The translations under genes and the position numbers were made by a program. 45,875 nucleotides of DNA from Chloroflexota bacterium (GTDB lineage Bacteria > Chloroflexota > UBA6077 > FW602-bin22 > CADDYW01), in the NCBI GenBank assembly GCA_021324795.1, contig JAJPIK010000091.1:1-45875 (forward strand), in the 5' to 3' direction. A model generated the notes under the pieces. That model was not told the origin of the DNA. It searched no databases and saw only the letters and a list, made by a program, of their open reading frames with translations. Below, in pieces: positions 28,021 to 36,677 of the stretch. Numbering within the stretch: the first letter of the stretch is position 1; the number at the start of each line of letters is the position of its first letter.

Positions 28021-29199
28021 ATGCGCGCGTTCCGATTCGTTTTGGCCTTGCTCACTGCTTTGGCCACCGTGGGTGGATTACCCCGGGGGGCAGCAGCAGC
28101 CCAACCTCCTCTTGATTGGTCGATCCCCAATGGACATTTCTATACCCAGGCGAACGGGTTTCCCGAGGGTACGAGCCCGATGGGCTATCCAATTGTCGAC
28201 GACGCCGACGCGAAGTTCTGGACCGCTTTCCAGAACCTGGGCGGCGTCAATCGGCTTGGTTACCCGGCTTCCCAGCGCTTTCTCTGGGGCGGGTTTGTCA
28301 CGCAAATCATGCAAAAGGCGGTGCTCCAATGGCGACCGGAGACGGGCACGGTCGACTTCGTCAACGTCTTCGATGATCTTTCGCGTGCTGGTGCCGACGA
28401 CTGGCTCAAGACGGTTCGGGCGGTGCCGACCCCGGTCCCCGCGTCTTTCGACTCGGGGCGCAGTTGGGCACAGATTGTCGCTGGCCGTCTTGACCTCCTT
28501 CGCGCACGGCCCGCACTGCTGAAGTGGTACCAGTCAGTCCCTGATGCGCTCGATCTCTATGGTCTCCCGACTTCCACGGTCGTCGACGCTGGCCCGATGT
28601 TTATCGTTCGCTTGCAGCGAGCAGTTCTCCAAGAATGGAAGGTCGACGAGCCCTGGGCGAAGACCGGGCAGGTAACGGTCGCGAACGGCGGTGACGTGGG
28701 GAAAGAGGCGGGCGTCTTTCCTTGGAAATCTCTCCGACCGGTGGCACCACCGGCTGGTACTTGGAACTTCACGCCGGGTGAATACACGTTGAGCGGTCGG
28801 GCAACCTGGTACGGACCCGGCTTCGTAGGACGACCGATGGCCGATGGCATTACCTACCAGCCGAACGATCCATCGACGACCGCAGCGAATGCTTATCCCC
28901 TTGGGAGTCTGCTTCAGGTCGATTCACCGCGGACGAACCGAACAATCCGAGTGTACGTCCGCGACACTGGTCGCTTCACTTATCCCGGGGTTCTCGACCT
29001 AAGTCCTGCGGCTTTCGAGGCCCTTGGCGGAGCACCGGCGACCGGGGTGTTGACCGTCACAGTCGAGTTGTTAGAGGTGCCGACCGCTCCCTCATCGGTG
29101 ATAACCTCGACAATCCCGGGGCCTGCGACGCGCTCCGTGGCTCTATCAGATGCCAGTTCCAGTACCCAAGCGCCATCGCGGAACACCACCCGGAAGTAG
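28021..29199 (+). CDS. Secreted protein with RlpA-like double-psi beta-barrel
   Basis: The 392-residue protein has a signal peptide (residues about 1-27, RAFRFVLALLTALATVGG...AAA). The middle part has two Gly/aromatic-rich repeats (GYPIVDDADAKFWTAFQNLG and LGYPASQRFLWGGFVTQIMQ), a pattern I have seen in Chloroflexota surface proteins but cannot name. Residues about 258-353 form an RlpA-like domain: SGRATWYGPGFVGRPMADG, then PLGSLLQV and VYVRDTGRF, then DLSPAAFEALG. Known RlpA proteins cleave naked glycan strands, though in many homologues activity is untested. The tail (about 354-392) is Ser/Thr-rich and overlaps the convergent gene by 220 bp. Start: AGAGG lies about 6-10 bases before the ATG. 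Confidence 0.85.
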   Translation: MRAFRFVLALLTALATVGGLPRGAAAAQPPLDWSIPNGHFYTQANGFPEGTSPMGYPIVDDADAKFWTAFQNLGGVNRLGYPASQRFLWGGFVTQIMQKAVLQWRPETGTVDFVNVFDDLSRAGADDWLKTVRAVPTPVPASFDSGRSWAQIVAGRLDLLRARPALLKWYQSVPDALDLYGLPTSTVVDAGPMFIVRLQRAVLQEWKVDEPWAKTGQVTVANGGDVGKEAGVFPWKSLRPVAPPAGTWNFTPGEYTLSGRATWYGPGFVGRPMADGITYQPNDPSTTAANAYPLGSLLQVDSPRTNRTIRVYVRDTGRFTYPGVLDLSPAAFEALGGAPATGVLTVTVELLEVPTAPSSVITSTIPGPATRSVALSDASSSTQAPSRNTTRK

Positions 29200-31511
29200 C
29201 CGCTTTTCACGAGATTTTCCGGATCGAAGTCTCCGCCGCGTGTGCCGACGAATACGTAGCGTGCGCCAATCTGCCGAGCGAGCTGAGCGAGAGCTGCTGG
29301 ATCATCGGCGACCTGACTTGCCAGGCTTGCCGTTGTGTTCACGACCTTGGCCTGGTCAGGAGTGGCCGTCGCGTAGAACAGAGGCGGAATGCTGACCCAG
29401 CGATGAGCAAGCACTGGCAACCAGTAGCCGGCGTCGCTGCCAAACCAGGAATTGACATCCCACGGATTTCCCTCGATCAGAAAACGGGCATCCGGGGGCG
29501 TATGATCACGCACCCAGTTGATCGCCGCGAGATCCTGGGGACGTGCGAGCATGCAGCACGGATTCAGCACGGTTGCCTGGGCGTTGGCTCGGCTCAAGCT
29601 ACCAGCCAGTAACAACGCCACCGTGGCCCAACGTGCCGACGTTGGCCACTGGACAACGCGCGCGCCGGTCGCGATCACCTCGGCGAGATAAGCAGTCAGA
29701 ATCGTAGCCGGAACAAAGACAGCAATTGCCAGGCTGCCGTTGTTCAAGAATAAGAAGAACGGTAAATGGAACGTCGCGGGATTGGTTATTATGACAAGTG
29801 GAGCAGCCCAGACCACCAGCAGGAACGCGAGCGACGGCCGAAGCAGGAGGGCAACGAGTAATCCCAATCCCGCTGCGCGGACGATCCAGTAATCGGCTCC
29901 GCCCGTTGCGAGATCCCACGGAAAGTCGAAGGTCTGCCACGGAAAAGAGGCAGTCACCTGATGACTATGGGCATGCCAAAGACGAAGGACCCATGGACTG
30001 ACGAGTAGGAGACTCATCCCGCCCATAGTGAGCAGGCGAGCGCACTCTCCGATGAGCCGTCGCAGGGATGGATGATCCACCTGGTTCGTTACGAGAACTG
30101 CCAAGGCGAATCCGGCGAGAAATACTGCCACCCGCGGATGAACGAGAATCATCGCGCTGGCTGCGGTCGCGGCCGCGCTGAACTGCCACCATTTTCCCTT
30201 ACTATCGAGCCCAGTCTTGAGCGCGGCGGCGGCGGCCGGCAATGCAACCAATCCGGCGAGCTCGGTATACCGACCCCAAGAAACGAAATAGGCCGGCTGG
30301 GTGGTTACCAAGCCCACGAGCAGTGCCGCCACCGCGCCTGCCCGCGCCGAGCCGATCAGATCACGGGCGAACCGGTACATTGTCAAACAAATCAAGCCAT
30401 TCAGGATTTGGCCGGTCGCCAGGACAGCCTCAGCGGCTGAAGTACCAGTGAGCCAAGCACCACTCGCTGCCAGGGTGTGGAAACCGAAGTGGTAGTCGAA
30501 TACTTCGTTTGGCATGGCCAGGCCGTAGGTTACTGGGAGACCTCTCCGTTGGAGGATCAAATCTACGATGTAGCTATGCTGCACCGAATCAGACCACATC
30601 GGGAGAACAAGATCCTTCGCGGCGATCACCCGAAGGGGCAAGGCGACGGCACAAGCTACGAGACCAACTAATGCCGAGCGCCCAACGCGCAGCCGAGGTC
30701 GCCGCCAGAGGAAAGCGAACAGCCCAAGGCCGCCGAAAGCCGGCAGCGCTGCCGTGCCGAGATGGAAGGGGGTTAACAGGGCGAGGCCGAGCGGTGCTAG
30801 CAGGACACTCCAACCGATGGCCAATCCGAGAAAGGCGGTCAGATCTCGCTCCTCCTGGTCGAGCCAGGTAACGACGAGCAGCCCGGGCATGCAACACAGA
30901 AACAGTTCAACCGGCCATAACCACCCACTCCGACTCACCAATGTCAAGACCTGGTGAGCGACTAAGAGCGGCGGCTCATTGCAGTAGGCGCGAAAGACGA
31001 AGCGGCCCGGCTTCACCTGATCTTGCAGATAGCGCGTGCCAGCAAGGGCGACCGCGTGACCGGTCGCCCAGAGAGTAACCGGCGACGGCATCGCGTCAGT
31101 TGTCCAAGCCACAATCGCGAATGTTTTGTTTTCGGAGTCCTCGACTGGTGGAAAAGGGAAGCGGATCCACTGATTTGACACCAGCGATGCCTCGGGGAAA
31201 CTTGCCGATGCCAGTGCTGCCTGCGTACGCCAATTTGTCACCGTCGTGTCCGTTGGTTGGGGATACAGACTGACAACGAGAGACCCACTCGACGGCGGTA
31301 CGTCCGGGTAGACCGCGATCTGGAGATCGATCGCGCTTAAGCCGGGGCAGCCTGCCGAGAAAGTTTGGGCGACGATGCTGCCGTTGCCCAAGCGCCCGGC
31401 GACCTCGTCCGCGTGATCCTGGATATTCCAGGAATCTACGAACGGCCCGCAGCCGGTGACTGCGACGACGATGAGAGCCAGCAGCAGCCTGAGACTGAAT
31501 GGCCGTGTCAT
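28980..31511 (-). CDS. Polytopic membrane lipoprotein, GT-C-like glycosyltransferase candidate
   Basis: An 843-residue protein. Residues 1-21 are a lipoprotein signal (LALIVVAVTGC, Cys at 21). Residues about 22-180 look like an extracellular beta-sandwich (TFSAGCPGLSAIDLQIAVYP). Then about ten or more membrane helices run from about 185 to 640, with a short DS..H motif (MWSDSVQHSYIVDL) after an early helix, as in GT-C glycosyltransferases that use lipid-linked sugars. After the helices a soluble domain follows (about 650-785), ending FRDGAWVLELA. The last 58 residues are low-complexity and overlap the RlpA-like gene. Function unknown; assignment as a sugar transferase is by layout only. It lies 32 bp after the Pro/Thr-rich lipoprotein gene. 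Confidence 0.7.
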   Translation of the reverse strand: MTRPFSLRLLLALIVVAVTGCGPFVDSWNIQDHADEVAGRLGNGSIVAQTFSAGCPGLSAIDLQIAVYPDVPPSSGSLVVSLYPQPTDTTVTNWRTQAALASASFPEASLVSNQWIRFPFPPVEDSENKTFAIVAWTTDAMPSPVTLWATGHAVALAGTRYLQDQVKPGRFVFRAYCNEPPLLVAHQVLTLVSRSGWLWPVELFLCCMPGLLVVTWLDQEERDLTAFLGLAIGWSVLLAPLGLALLTPFHLGTAALPAFGGLGLFAFLWRRPRLRVGRSALVGLVACAVALPLRVIAAKDLVLPMWSDSVQHSYIVDLILQRRGLPVTYGLAMPNEVFDYHFGFHTLAASGAWLTGTSAAEAVLATGQILNGLICLTMYRFARDLIGSARAGAVAALLVGLVTTQPAYFVSWGRYTELAGLVALPAAAAALKTGLDSKGKWWQFSAAATAASAMILVHPRVAVFLAGFALAVLVTNQVDHPSLRRLIGECARLLTMGGMSLLLVSPWVLRLWHAHSHQVTASFPWQTFDFPWDLATGGADYWIVRAAGLGLLVALLLRPSLAFLLVVWAAPLVIITNPATFHLPFFLFLNNGSLAIAVFVPATILTAYLAEVIATGARVVQWPTSARWATVALLLAGSLSRANAQATVLNPCCMLARPQDLAAINWVRDHTPPDARFLIEGNPWDVNSWFGSDAGYWLPVLAHRWVSIPPLFYATATPDQAKVVNTTASLASQVADDPAALAQLARQIGARYVFVGTRGGDFDPENLVKSGYFRVVFRDGAWVLELASDRATERVAGPGIVEVITDEGAVGTSNNSTVTVNTPVAGAPPRASKAAGLRSRTPG

Positions 31512-31543
31512 CTCTTCGCCGTCTGTCGAACAGCCTATTGCGC

Positions 31544-32230
31544 TTAACGGCCAGACGCGGGATAACCGTTGGTCGGCGTCGGCGGGATCGACCTGGTCAC
31601 GGTTGGCTGTCCCGGATAGCCGCTCGAGGGGACTGGCGTTGACGGTATCGACGGCGCTGGGTAGCCGTTCGTGGCTGTTGGTACATTCGCGGCAGTCGCC
31701 GGTCGCGGCGTAGCCGTGCTCGTTGCCGTCGGCACGAGTCGGGTTGGGGTTACCGAGGGCACTGGCGTCGGTTGACCAGCCGCTACCACGCTAGCAGAAC
31801 CGGGAACAAGGCCCGAGAGAGGATTGCTGCCAGGCGGTAGTGCTGCTGGTCGCGGGACGGTGGCAGTGGTTGGGCTCGCCAGCGGTAACACGGACTGGTT
31901 CTGGGCTGGAGGCGAGATCGGTGCTATTTGAACCGGCGCCGTCGGGGCCGGGGCTGGTTGAGCGGGTGCCGAAGTCGGCGCCGCGGGAACTCCTATTCCC
32001 GCGGCCTGAGCGGAACTTACTTGCTGGCTGGTATTGGGAGGACTCACCACGGAAACCGACGGCGTATTTACCGCTCGGGTAGGAATCACGCTGCTCGTGC
32101 TCGACGCTTGGGTCGGTGTCGGTGCTAGTTGAAGCGGTGCTGCTGGAGTTGGGGTAGGCGGCGTCAGCAAGCCGGGCACGCACGCCATATTGAGCAGCCC
32201 AACCCCGACCAGAGCAGCGATTATTTTCAC
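31544..32230 (-). CDS. Pro/Thr/Ser-rich surface lipoprotein
   Basis: A 228-residue protein of very low complexity. Starting at GTG (32230), the N-terminus VKIIAALVGVGLLNMAC looks like a lipoprotein signal with Cys17; GGAGA lies eight bases upstream. An open frame runs further up to 32326, but that part is hydrophilic. The rest is rich in Pro, Thr, Ala and Ser (TPTQASSTSSVIPTRAVNTP). The last 60 residues carry three Gly-Tyr-Pro motifs in a similar setting (NGYPAPS, SGYPGQP, NGYPASG). Such stretches often act as wall-spanning stalks and are O-glycosylated, which is inference. The neighbouring GT-C-like gene could then be a partner. Confidence 0.65.
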   Translation of the reverse strand: MKIIAALVGVGLLNMACVPGLLTPPTPTPAAPLQLAPTPTQASSTSSVIPTRAVNTPSVSVVSPPNTSQQVSSAQAAGIGVPAAPTSAPAQPAPAPTAPVQIAPISPPAQNQSVLPLASPTTATVPRPAALPPGSNPLSGLVPGSASVVAAGQPTPVPSVTPTRLVPTATSTATPRPATAANVPTATNGYPAPSIPSTPVPSSGYPGQPTVTRSIPPTPTNGYPASGR

Positions 32231-32352
32231 TAACCGGTCTCCACGACGTCCGTCGCGCGCCGTCGAGCTAACCAAGAGTCGACTTTCCCCCAAATGCCCC
32301 TGGCTATCTGACGATTTCATCTCCATATGATTCCCAGCGACCAGTCCTTGAT

Positions 32353-33549
32353 TTAAACGAGGCGAGCCTCTGCTTCGATGCGGCGGAGCTGCTCGACGAG
32401 ACCGGGCATGACGTCGAGAACGCGATCGACGTCGGCGTCTGAGTTGTCTTTGCCAAGCGTCAGGCGTAGGCTACCCGCGGCAAGCCTCGGTGGATAGCCC
32501 ATCGCCAGCAAGACGTGGCTTGGTTCTAACGAGCCAGACGTGCACGCTGAGCCGGTCGACGCCATGATACCGCGACGGTCTAACGCCAGGAGCAACGATT
32601 CACCGGATACTCCTTCGAAGACAAAGCTTGCGTTGTTGCAAAGCCGCCGGTCCGGGTGACCGGTCAACCTTACCCCAGGAATGCTTCCCAAGATGCCGGC
32701 GATCAGGCGGTCTCGAAGCCGTTGACTGTGCTGATTGTTCGCGTTGCGCTCACTCTGGGCAAGTTTGAGCGCTGTGGCAAATCCGACGATGCCCGCGACG
32801 TTCTCGGTGCCGGCGCGCCGTCCACGTTCCTGACCACCGCCGTGAATTAGCGGCCAACAGGAGGTGCCCCGGCGAATGTAAAGAGCTCCGGTGCCCTTGG
32901 GGCCATAGAACTTGTGACCGGACAGGCTCAACAAATCTACGCCTAACCGGTCGACGGAAAGATCGAGCGCGCCGCCAGCTTGTACAGCGTCGACGTGAAA
33001 CGGCACGCCCCGCGCCCGCGTGACTTTCGCGATCTCCTCGATCGGCTGAATCGTGCCCACTTCATTGTTGGCATACATGATCGAGATCAGAATCGTATCG
33101 TCGCGGATCGCCCGAGCGACAGCGTCGGGATCGACCATGCCAAACTGATCAACCGGAAGGTAGGTAACCTCGAAACCGAGTTGTTCGAGGAACTCGGTCG
33201 CGTGGAGGACGGCGTGGTGCTCGACTTGCGAGGTGATGATGTGTCGTCCGTGGTCCCGCTGAGCAAACGCCACCCCCTTCACTGCGAAATTATCGCTCTC
33301 ACTGCCACTACTGGTGAAGATGATCTCGGCTGCCCGAGCGCCAAGCAGGCCGGCAACTTCGTCCCGGGCCGTGTCGATTGCCCGACGGGCCTCACGAGCA
33401 AGCTGATACATACTCGATGGATTACCGTAAACGGTCGACCAATACGGCTCCATGGCCGCCGTCACCCGAGGATCGAGCGGAGTCGTAGCCGCGTGGTCAA
33501 GGTAGGTAAGTGTTTCCACGATCGGTCGCGTTTCTGGATTAGGTGTCAT
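32353..33549 (-). CDS. Cysteine desulfurase (IscS/NifS type)
   Basis: The 398-residue PLP enzyme draws sulfur from cysteine for Fe-S clusters or thiolated tRNA. The start is the ATG at 33549 ([20 protein letters not shown]), inside a 4-base ATGA overlap with the metalloprotease gene; the open frame extends upstream but is unlike the family. Family motifs: [35 protein letters not shown] Lys in [12 protein letters not shown], and catalytic Cys in [10 protein letters not shown]. The last motif, with its loop length, resembles group I (IscS/NifS) enzymes. No iscU or other Fe-S genes follow; the next gene is the Pro-rich lipoprotein. Confidence 0.93.
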   Translation of the reverse strand: MTPNPETRPIVETLTYLDHAATTPLDPRVTAAMEPYWSTVYGNPSSMYQLAREARRAIDTARDEVAGLLGARAAEIIFTSSGSESDNFAVKGVAFAQRDHGRHIITSQVEHHAVLHATEFLEQLGFEVTYLPVDQFGMVDPDAVARAIRDDTILISIMYANNEVGTIQPIEEIAKVTRARGVPFHVDAVQAGGALDLSVDRLGVDLLSLSGHKFYGPKGTGALYIRRGTSCWPLIHGGGQERGRRAGTENVAGIVGFATALKLAQSERNANNQHSQRLRDRLIAGILGSIPGVRLTGHPDRRLCNNASFVFEGVSGESLLLALDRRGIMASTGSACTSGSLEPSHVLLAMGYPPRLAAGSLRLTLGKDNSDADVDRVLDVMPGLVEQLRRIEAEARLV

Positions 33550-34052
33550 GCTGACGTTGGCTCGTCGAAGAGGCCGCGGTAGAAGCGACGAACATACTCG
33601 GGCAGTCGCTCCAAATGTCCCATTGACCCACTCGCCAGACCAGCAAACATCTCCCAATCGTTCCCCTCGACGAGCATGCCACGCCACCAGCCGGTTGGAC
33701 TCTTGGGATCGCGCTGGCTGCGAATGCCGTAGACGTATTGCTTCGCGAGTTCAGCGGCGCGTGCATAGCGAGGATCGGTCTCCTCGCTCAGCTTGACGAC
33801 GGCGACAATCAACTCGGCCGCGTTCGTTCCCTGGAGCCGACGCTCATGCCACCAAGCGTGAGCGAGCTCGTGGATCGCAGCTTCTTCTTGGGCAGTAAAG
33901 AGCTCAACGAGCTTGCGCTCCGGCCACCAGAAACCACCCCCGGACGTGGAGTGCGGATCACGGACCTTCAGTGTCACTCCATATTCGCGCAACCAGTCCC
34001 AAGCTTGAGGGGTGAGCGGGAGCTCAGGAATATTCGGATGAATTTTGATCAT
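33546..34052 (-). CDS. Putative zinc metalloprotease (HExxH)
   Basis: A 168-residue soluble protein with [10 protein letters not shown] at 61-70, the HExxH zinc motif, and a candidate third ligand Glu134 in NDWEMFAG, which fits a gluzincin-like layout (HExxH...E). It has no signal peptide or membrane helix. GAGGAA lies about nine bases before the ATG. The TGA stop overlaps the next gene's ATG (ATGA), so translation of the cysteine desulfurase is probably coupled. I cannot place it in a named peptidase family; many small proteins of this kind have unknown targets. The pairing with a cysteine desulfurase is unusual. Confidence 0.7.
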   Translation of the reverse strand: MIKIHPNIPELPLTPQAWDWLREYGVTLKVRDPHSTSGGGFWWPERKLVELFTAQEEAAIHELAHAWWHERRLQGTNAAELIVAVVKLSEETDPRYARAAELAKQYVYGIRSQRDPKSPTGWWRGMLVEGNDWEMFAGLASGSMGHLERLPEYVRRFYRGLFDEPTSA

Positions 34053-34084
34053 CGATTGGTTTCCTCGTCGAACGTCCTGTCTTG

Positions 34085-34090
34085 ATTCTA
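34085..34090 (-). promoter_or_regulatory. Extended -10 promoter for the metalloprotease/desulfurase operon
   Basis: On the minus strand TGGTAGAAT is an extended -10 (box TAGAAT at 34085-34090, 5/6). No good -35 is seen. The start would be near 34078, 26 bases before the ATG. Confidence 0.5.
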
Positions 34091-34262
34091 CCAGACTCTC
34101 ACGAGTGAAGCCGCCAAGTCCATCGAACTTGTCCTTTTGAGCCGCGGCGAGGAATCCCTCCAGAATGTCCGCAGAGATTTTTCCCTAGCCACTCTCGGAA
34201 TGACAGCCGGCAAAAACTGGTCGAACTTGCGAGATGCACGACTTAATTGAGGCTTGGCAGCC

Positions 34263-34292
34263 TCGACAAGAATAGCCTCCCTAGCATAGAAT
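34263..34292 (+). promoter_or_regulatory. pheA promoter
   Basis: TCGACA (34263-34268, 5/6) is followed after 18 bp by TAGAAT (34287-34292, 5/6). The start would be near 34299, leaving a leader of about 27 bases with GGAGGAGG. No leader peptide or Phe-codon attenuator fits in that space. The 34091-34262 interval shows no gene. Confidence 0.55.
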
Positions 34293-34325
34293 TGGGGGGC
34301 GACCAAGGGAGGAGGAACGCACTGG

Positions 34326-35393
34326 ATGGGATTAGACGAGCTGCGCGCTGAGATCGATCAGATCGATCGTGAACTGGTCGCGCTTCTCAATCGTCGCGCC
34401 GAGCTTTCGCTGCGCGTCGGCGAGTTCAAGCGGACACTGGTGGGCGAGACGGGCCAGCCGGAGACCTATCAACCTGCTCGCGAGGATCAAGTCTTCGCCC
34501 AAATTCGTGAGGTGAACGCGGGGCCCTTGCCTAACGAAGCGCTCACTGCGATCTATCGCGAGATCTTGTCGTCGTCCCGCGCTTTACAACGGCCACTCCG
34601 CATCGGCTATCTTGGTCCAGTCGCGACGTTCGGCTACGAAGCGGCCCGCCGGCAATTTGGCTCTGGCTGCACCTACGTTCCCTGTCAAACGATCGCCGAC
34701 GTTTTCTATGAGACAGAAAAGCAAACGGTCGATTATGGTGTCGTTCCGATCGAGAACTCGACCGGTGGTGCTGTCACCTATACGCTCGATCAGTTTATCG
34801 ATACCAATCTAAAGATCTGCGCAGCGATCGAGCTGCCGGTTACCCACAACCTGCTGTCACGCGGCACCCTTGACAAGATCGACCGGGTCTACTCGCATCC
34901 GCAGGCGTTCGCCCAATGTCGACGTTGGCTCGCGGCGAACCTCCCGTCTGCACACCAGATCGAAACGGTGAGCACGGCGCGAGCGGCACAGATGATCGAG
35001 GACGAGACCGCCGCGGCGATCTCCACCGAATCGGCCAGTGAGATATATCATCTTCCTATTGTCGCCCGCGGAATTCAAGATGATAGTAATAACGTCACCC
35101 GCTTTTTAGTGATTGGCCAACATCAAAGTAAGCGGACCGGGCACGACCGCACCGCGGTTGTCTTTGGGGTGCACGACCGTATCGGAGCGCTGCAGAATGC
35201 ACTCCGACACTTAGCAGAGAATGGCGTGAACCTAACGCGAATTGAGTCGCGTCCTTCGCGGCGGCGGTTGTGGGAGTACGTCTTCTTCGTTGACCTTGAT
35301 GGGCATCCTGACGATGGGAAAGTCGCCCGTGCCCTCGAGGGGCTGTCTCAGTCTTGCTCGTTCGTGCGTACCCTTGGAGCCTGGCCCGTATGA
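34326..35393 (+). CDS. pheA: Bifunctional chorismate mutase/prephenate dehydratase (P-protein)
   Basis: A 355-residue enzyme with three parts: an AroQ chorismate mutase (about 1-85, LRAEIDQIDRELVALLNRRA), prephenate dehydratase (about 90-270, IGYLGPVATFGYEAA, VVPIENSTGGAV, then NVTRFLVIG) and a regulatory ACT domain (about 275-350). The ACT domain has GALQNAL and ESRPSRRRLWEY, the Phe-binding GALV/ESRP regions, so feedback inhibition by phenylalanine is expected. It makes phenylpyruvate, the precursor of Phe. A strong GGAGGAGG lies about 10 bases upstream. The TGA stop overlaps the ATG of the next gene, so translation is coupled. Confidence 0.95.
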   Translation: MGLDELRAEIDQIDRELVALLNRRAELSLRVGEFKRTLVGETGQPETYQPAREDQVFAQIREVNAGPLPNEALTAIYREILSSSRALQRPLRIGYLGPVATFGYEAARRQFGSGCTYVPCQTIADVFYETEKQTVDYGVVPIENSTGGAVTYTLDQFIDTNLKICAAIELPVTHNLLSRGTLDKIDRVYSHPQAFAQCRRWLAANLPSAHQIETVSTARAAQMIEDETAAAISTESASEIYHLPIVARGIQDDSNNVTRFLVIGQHQSKRTGHDRTAVVFGVHDRIGALQNALRHLAENGVNLTRIESRPSRRRLWEYVFFVDLDGHPDDGKVARALEGLSQSCSFVRTLGAWPV

Positions 35394-35797
35394 GCGGTGG
35401 ACTCATTCGTCGGCGTCGTCGACATTCCTGGCGGCCGACAATCCGTGAGCTGCCGCTGATTCCAAAGCTGCTGGCACACATGGTGCGACGCCAAGGAGTT
35501 GATCCTCGTCGATGGAAAGGGGCAAAAAGTGAAGGGAAATTGGATTTGGGCAAGGACGTCAATCGCGGCTCGGTTAAGCGGCCAGTCGAGCAAATCGTGA
35601 ACGAAATCGACCGCGTGCTTGCCGACGTTACTCCACGCGCTGCCGCGGTAACTTTGATGCTGTTCGACCGCGTGGTAGCTAGGTATGAACGCGAAAAAGG
35701 ACGTCCTTTGACAGACTCAGAACGTCAGACGATCCTCGCGATCTTGCGCTACATCGTCGCCCGGGAGTCGCGAATCAACAACCCGCCTTGCGCTTAG
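35390..35797 (+). CDS. Small hypothetical protein coupled to pheA
   Basis: The 135-residue protein starts at the ATG overlapping the pheA stop (ATGA). The first 40 residues are strongly basic (GGLIRRRRRHSWRPTIRE), perhaps for RNA or DNA binding. The rest is helical and charged (VKRPVEQIVNEIDRVLADV...LMLFDRVVARYEREKGR). No signal peptide. The family is not recognised. Its last codons form the left arm of the terminator shared with pyrE. The tight coupling suggests it belongs to the same transcript as pheA, but not necessarily to Phe synthesis. Confidence 0.7.
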   Translation: MSGGLIRRRRRHSWRPTIRELPLIPKLLAHMVRRQGVDPRRWKGAKSEGKLDLGKDVNRGSVKRPVEQIVNEIDRVLADVTPRAAAVTLMLFDRVVARYEREKGRPLTDSERQTILAILRYIVARESRINNPPCA

Positions 35798-35810
35798 TCG
35801 GCGGGTTGTT
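35777..35810. terminator. Bidirectional hairpin inside both convergent coding ends
   Basis: A perfect 11-bp stem (AACAACCCGCC, 35777-35787, and its complement, 35800-35810) encloses a 12-base loop that includes both stop codons. Plus strand: the last codons of the small gene (NNPPCA) form the left arm. Minus strand: the last pyrE codons (QQPAD) form the other. Neither strand has a strong T-run. Confidence 0.7.
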
Positions 35811-36363
35811 GTGCCTCGAGATAATCTCGAATGTCGTCTAGCGTAAAGAGCGAGTGCAGGGTATAACCGCGCTCGCGAATTTTTTCCCCACCGCCCTGGA
35901 GTCGGTCCAAAATCACCGCCGCCAGGACAACCGTGGCTCCGGCCGCTTCAACCGCGTCGATTGCTTGCAAGATTGACCCTCCGGTGGTTAGGACGTCGTC
36001 CACCACAGCGACGCGGTCGCCGCGCTGCAGTGGCCCTTCCACCTGTCGCTGCATGCCGTGCCCTTTCGCTTCTTTGCGCACAATGAAGCCGCGCAAGGGA
36101 CGACTCCGATGCCAGCTTTCCACGGCGATTGCCGCGGCGATCGGGTCGGCAGCCACGCTCATTCCGCCTACCGCGTCGAGCGCGATGCCCTCGAAAGTGT
36201 CTAAAAAGGCGTTGGCGGTAAGCCAAGCCCCGAATGGAGACAAGGTCACGAGCCGACAGTCCAGGTAATAGTGACTTGTTTGGCCAGACGATAGCACGAA
36301 CGTACCAAAATTGACCGCTCGCTGTTTGATCTCGTTCAGGAGTTGTAGGCGCCGTTCTTCCAT
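35794..36363 (-). CDS. pyrE: Orotate phosphoribosyltransferase
   Basis: A 189-residue enzyme that joins orotate to PRPP to make OMP in pyrimidine synthesis. Start MEERRLQLLNEIKQRAVNFG; the ORF is open to 36675 but that part lacks OPRT likeness, and a promoter lies just upstream of this start. Substrate loop FVLSSGQTSHYYLDCRLVTL and the PRPP motif RVAVVDDVLTTGGSI are conserved. There is no pyrF fused. GAGGA is close to the ATG (three bases), which is a short spacing. The stop overlaps the convergent gene by four bases. Confidence 0.92.
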   Translation of the reverse strand: MEERRLQLLNEIKQRAVNFGTFVLSSGQTSHYYLDCRLVTLSPFGAWLTANAFLDTFEGIALDAVGGMSVAADPIAAAIAVESWHRSRPLRGFIVRKEAKGHGMQRQVEGPLQRGDRVAVVDDVLTTGGSILQAIDAVEAAGATVVLAAVILDRLQGGGEKIRERGYTLHSLFTLDDIRDYLEAQQPAD

Positions 36364-36410
36364 CAATCCTCGATGTTGTCGTTCATCTGCACCCAAAATC
36401 GTATCACGTT

Positions 36411-36440
36411 CTGATACCACGATGGTTAGCTGGCTGTCAA
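36411..36440 (-). promoter_or_regulatory. pyrE promoter
   Basis: On the minus strand a perfect TTGACA (36435-36440) is followed after 18 bp by TATCAG (4/6, 36411-36416) with a TGG extension. The start is near 36404, about 40 bases before the ATG. An imperfect inverted repeat ATCGTATCA/TGATACCACGAT overlaps the -10 and could be an operator. No PyrR-type attenuator is seen. Confidence 0.6.
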
Positions 36441-36677
36441 ACCCCATGGGATAGCCGGATAGCCCGCGTAAAAGCTTGCCGAGTGCCGTTCGAGTTCGTA
36501 AAATCAGTAGCGGATCCGGCGACGAGGGCACTGGTGCCGAGACCTGAGATCTCACACCAAAGTTCGCGTGATCTTTTGCCATTCCTTCAACCAACTTCGT
36601 GACTGGGATATGGCTTGGCAACCGCCCAAGGTCGCGCGGACTTAAGCTTGTGCTTGTGAAGGAGAGGAGACCCAAAG
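36441..36677. other. Rest of the pyrE-sodA divergent region
   Basis: The 314 bp between pyrE and sodA hold the pyrE promoter and, just before sodA, AAGGAGAGGAG as ribosome site. An open frame runs through on the minus strand (pyrE frame up to 36675) but is not conserved-looking. A weak plus-strand promoter (TTCAAC, TATGGC at 17 bp) lies near 36590. Nothing else was seen. Confidence 0.5.

Noticed and set aside
34088..34306. A 72-codon minus-strand frame
   Set aside because: It lacks a ribosome site, contains the pheA promoter region and shows no conserved features.
36364..36675. Longer PyrE start (104 extra codons)
   Set aside because: The added part is unlike OPRT and the pyrE promoter with a perfect -35 lies inside it.
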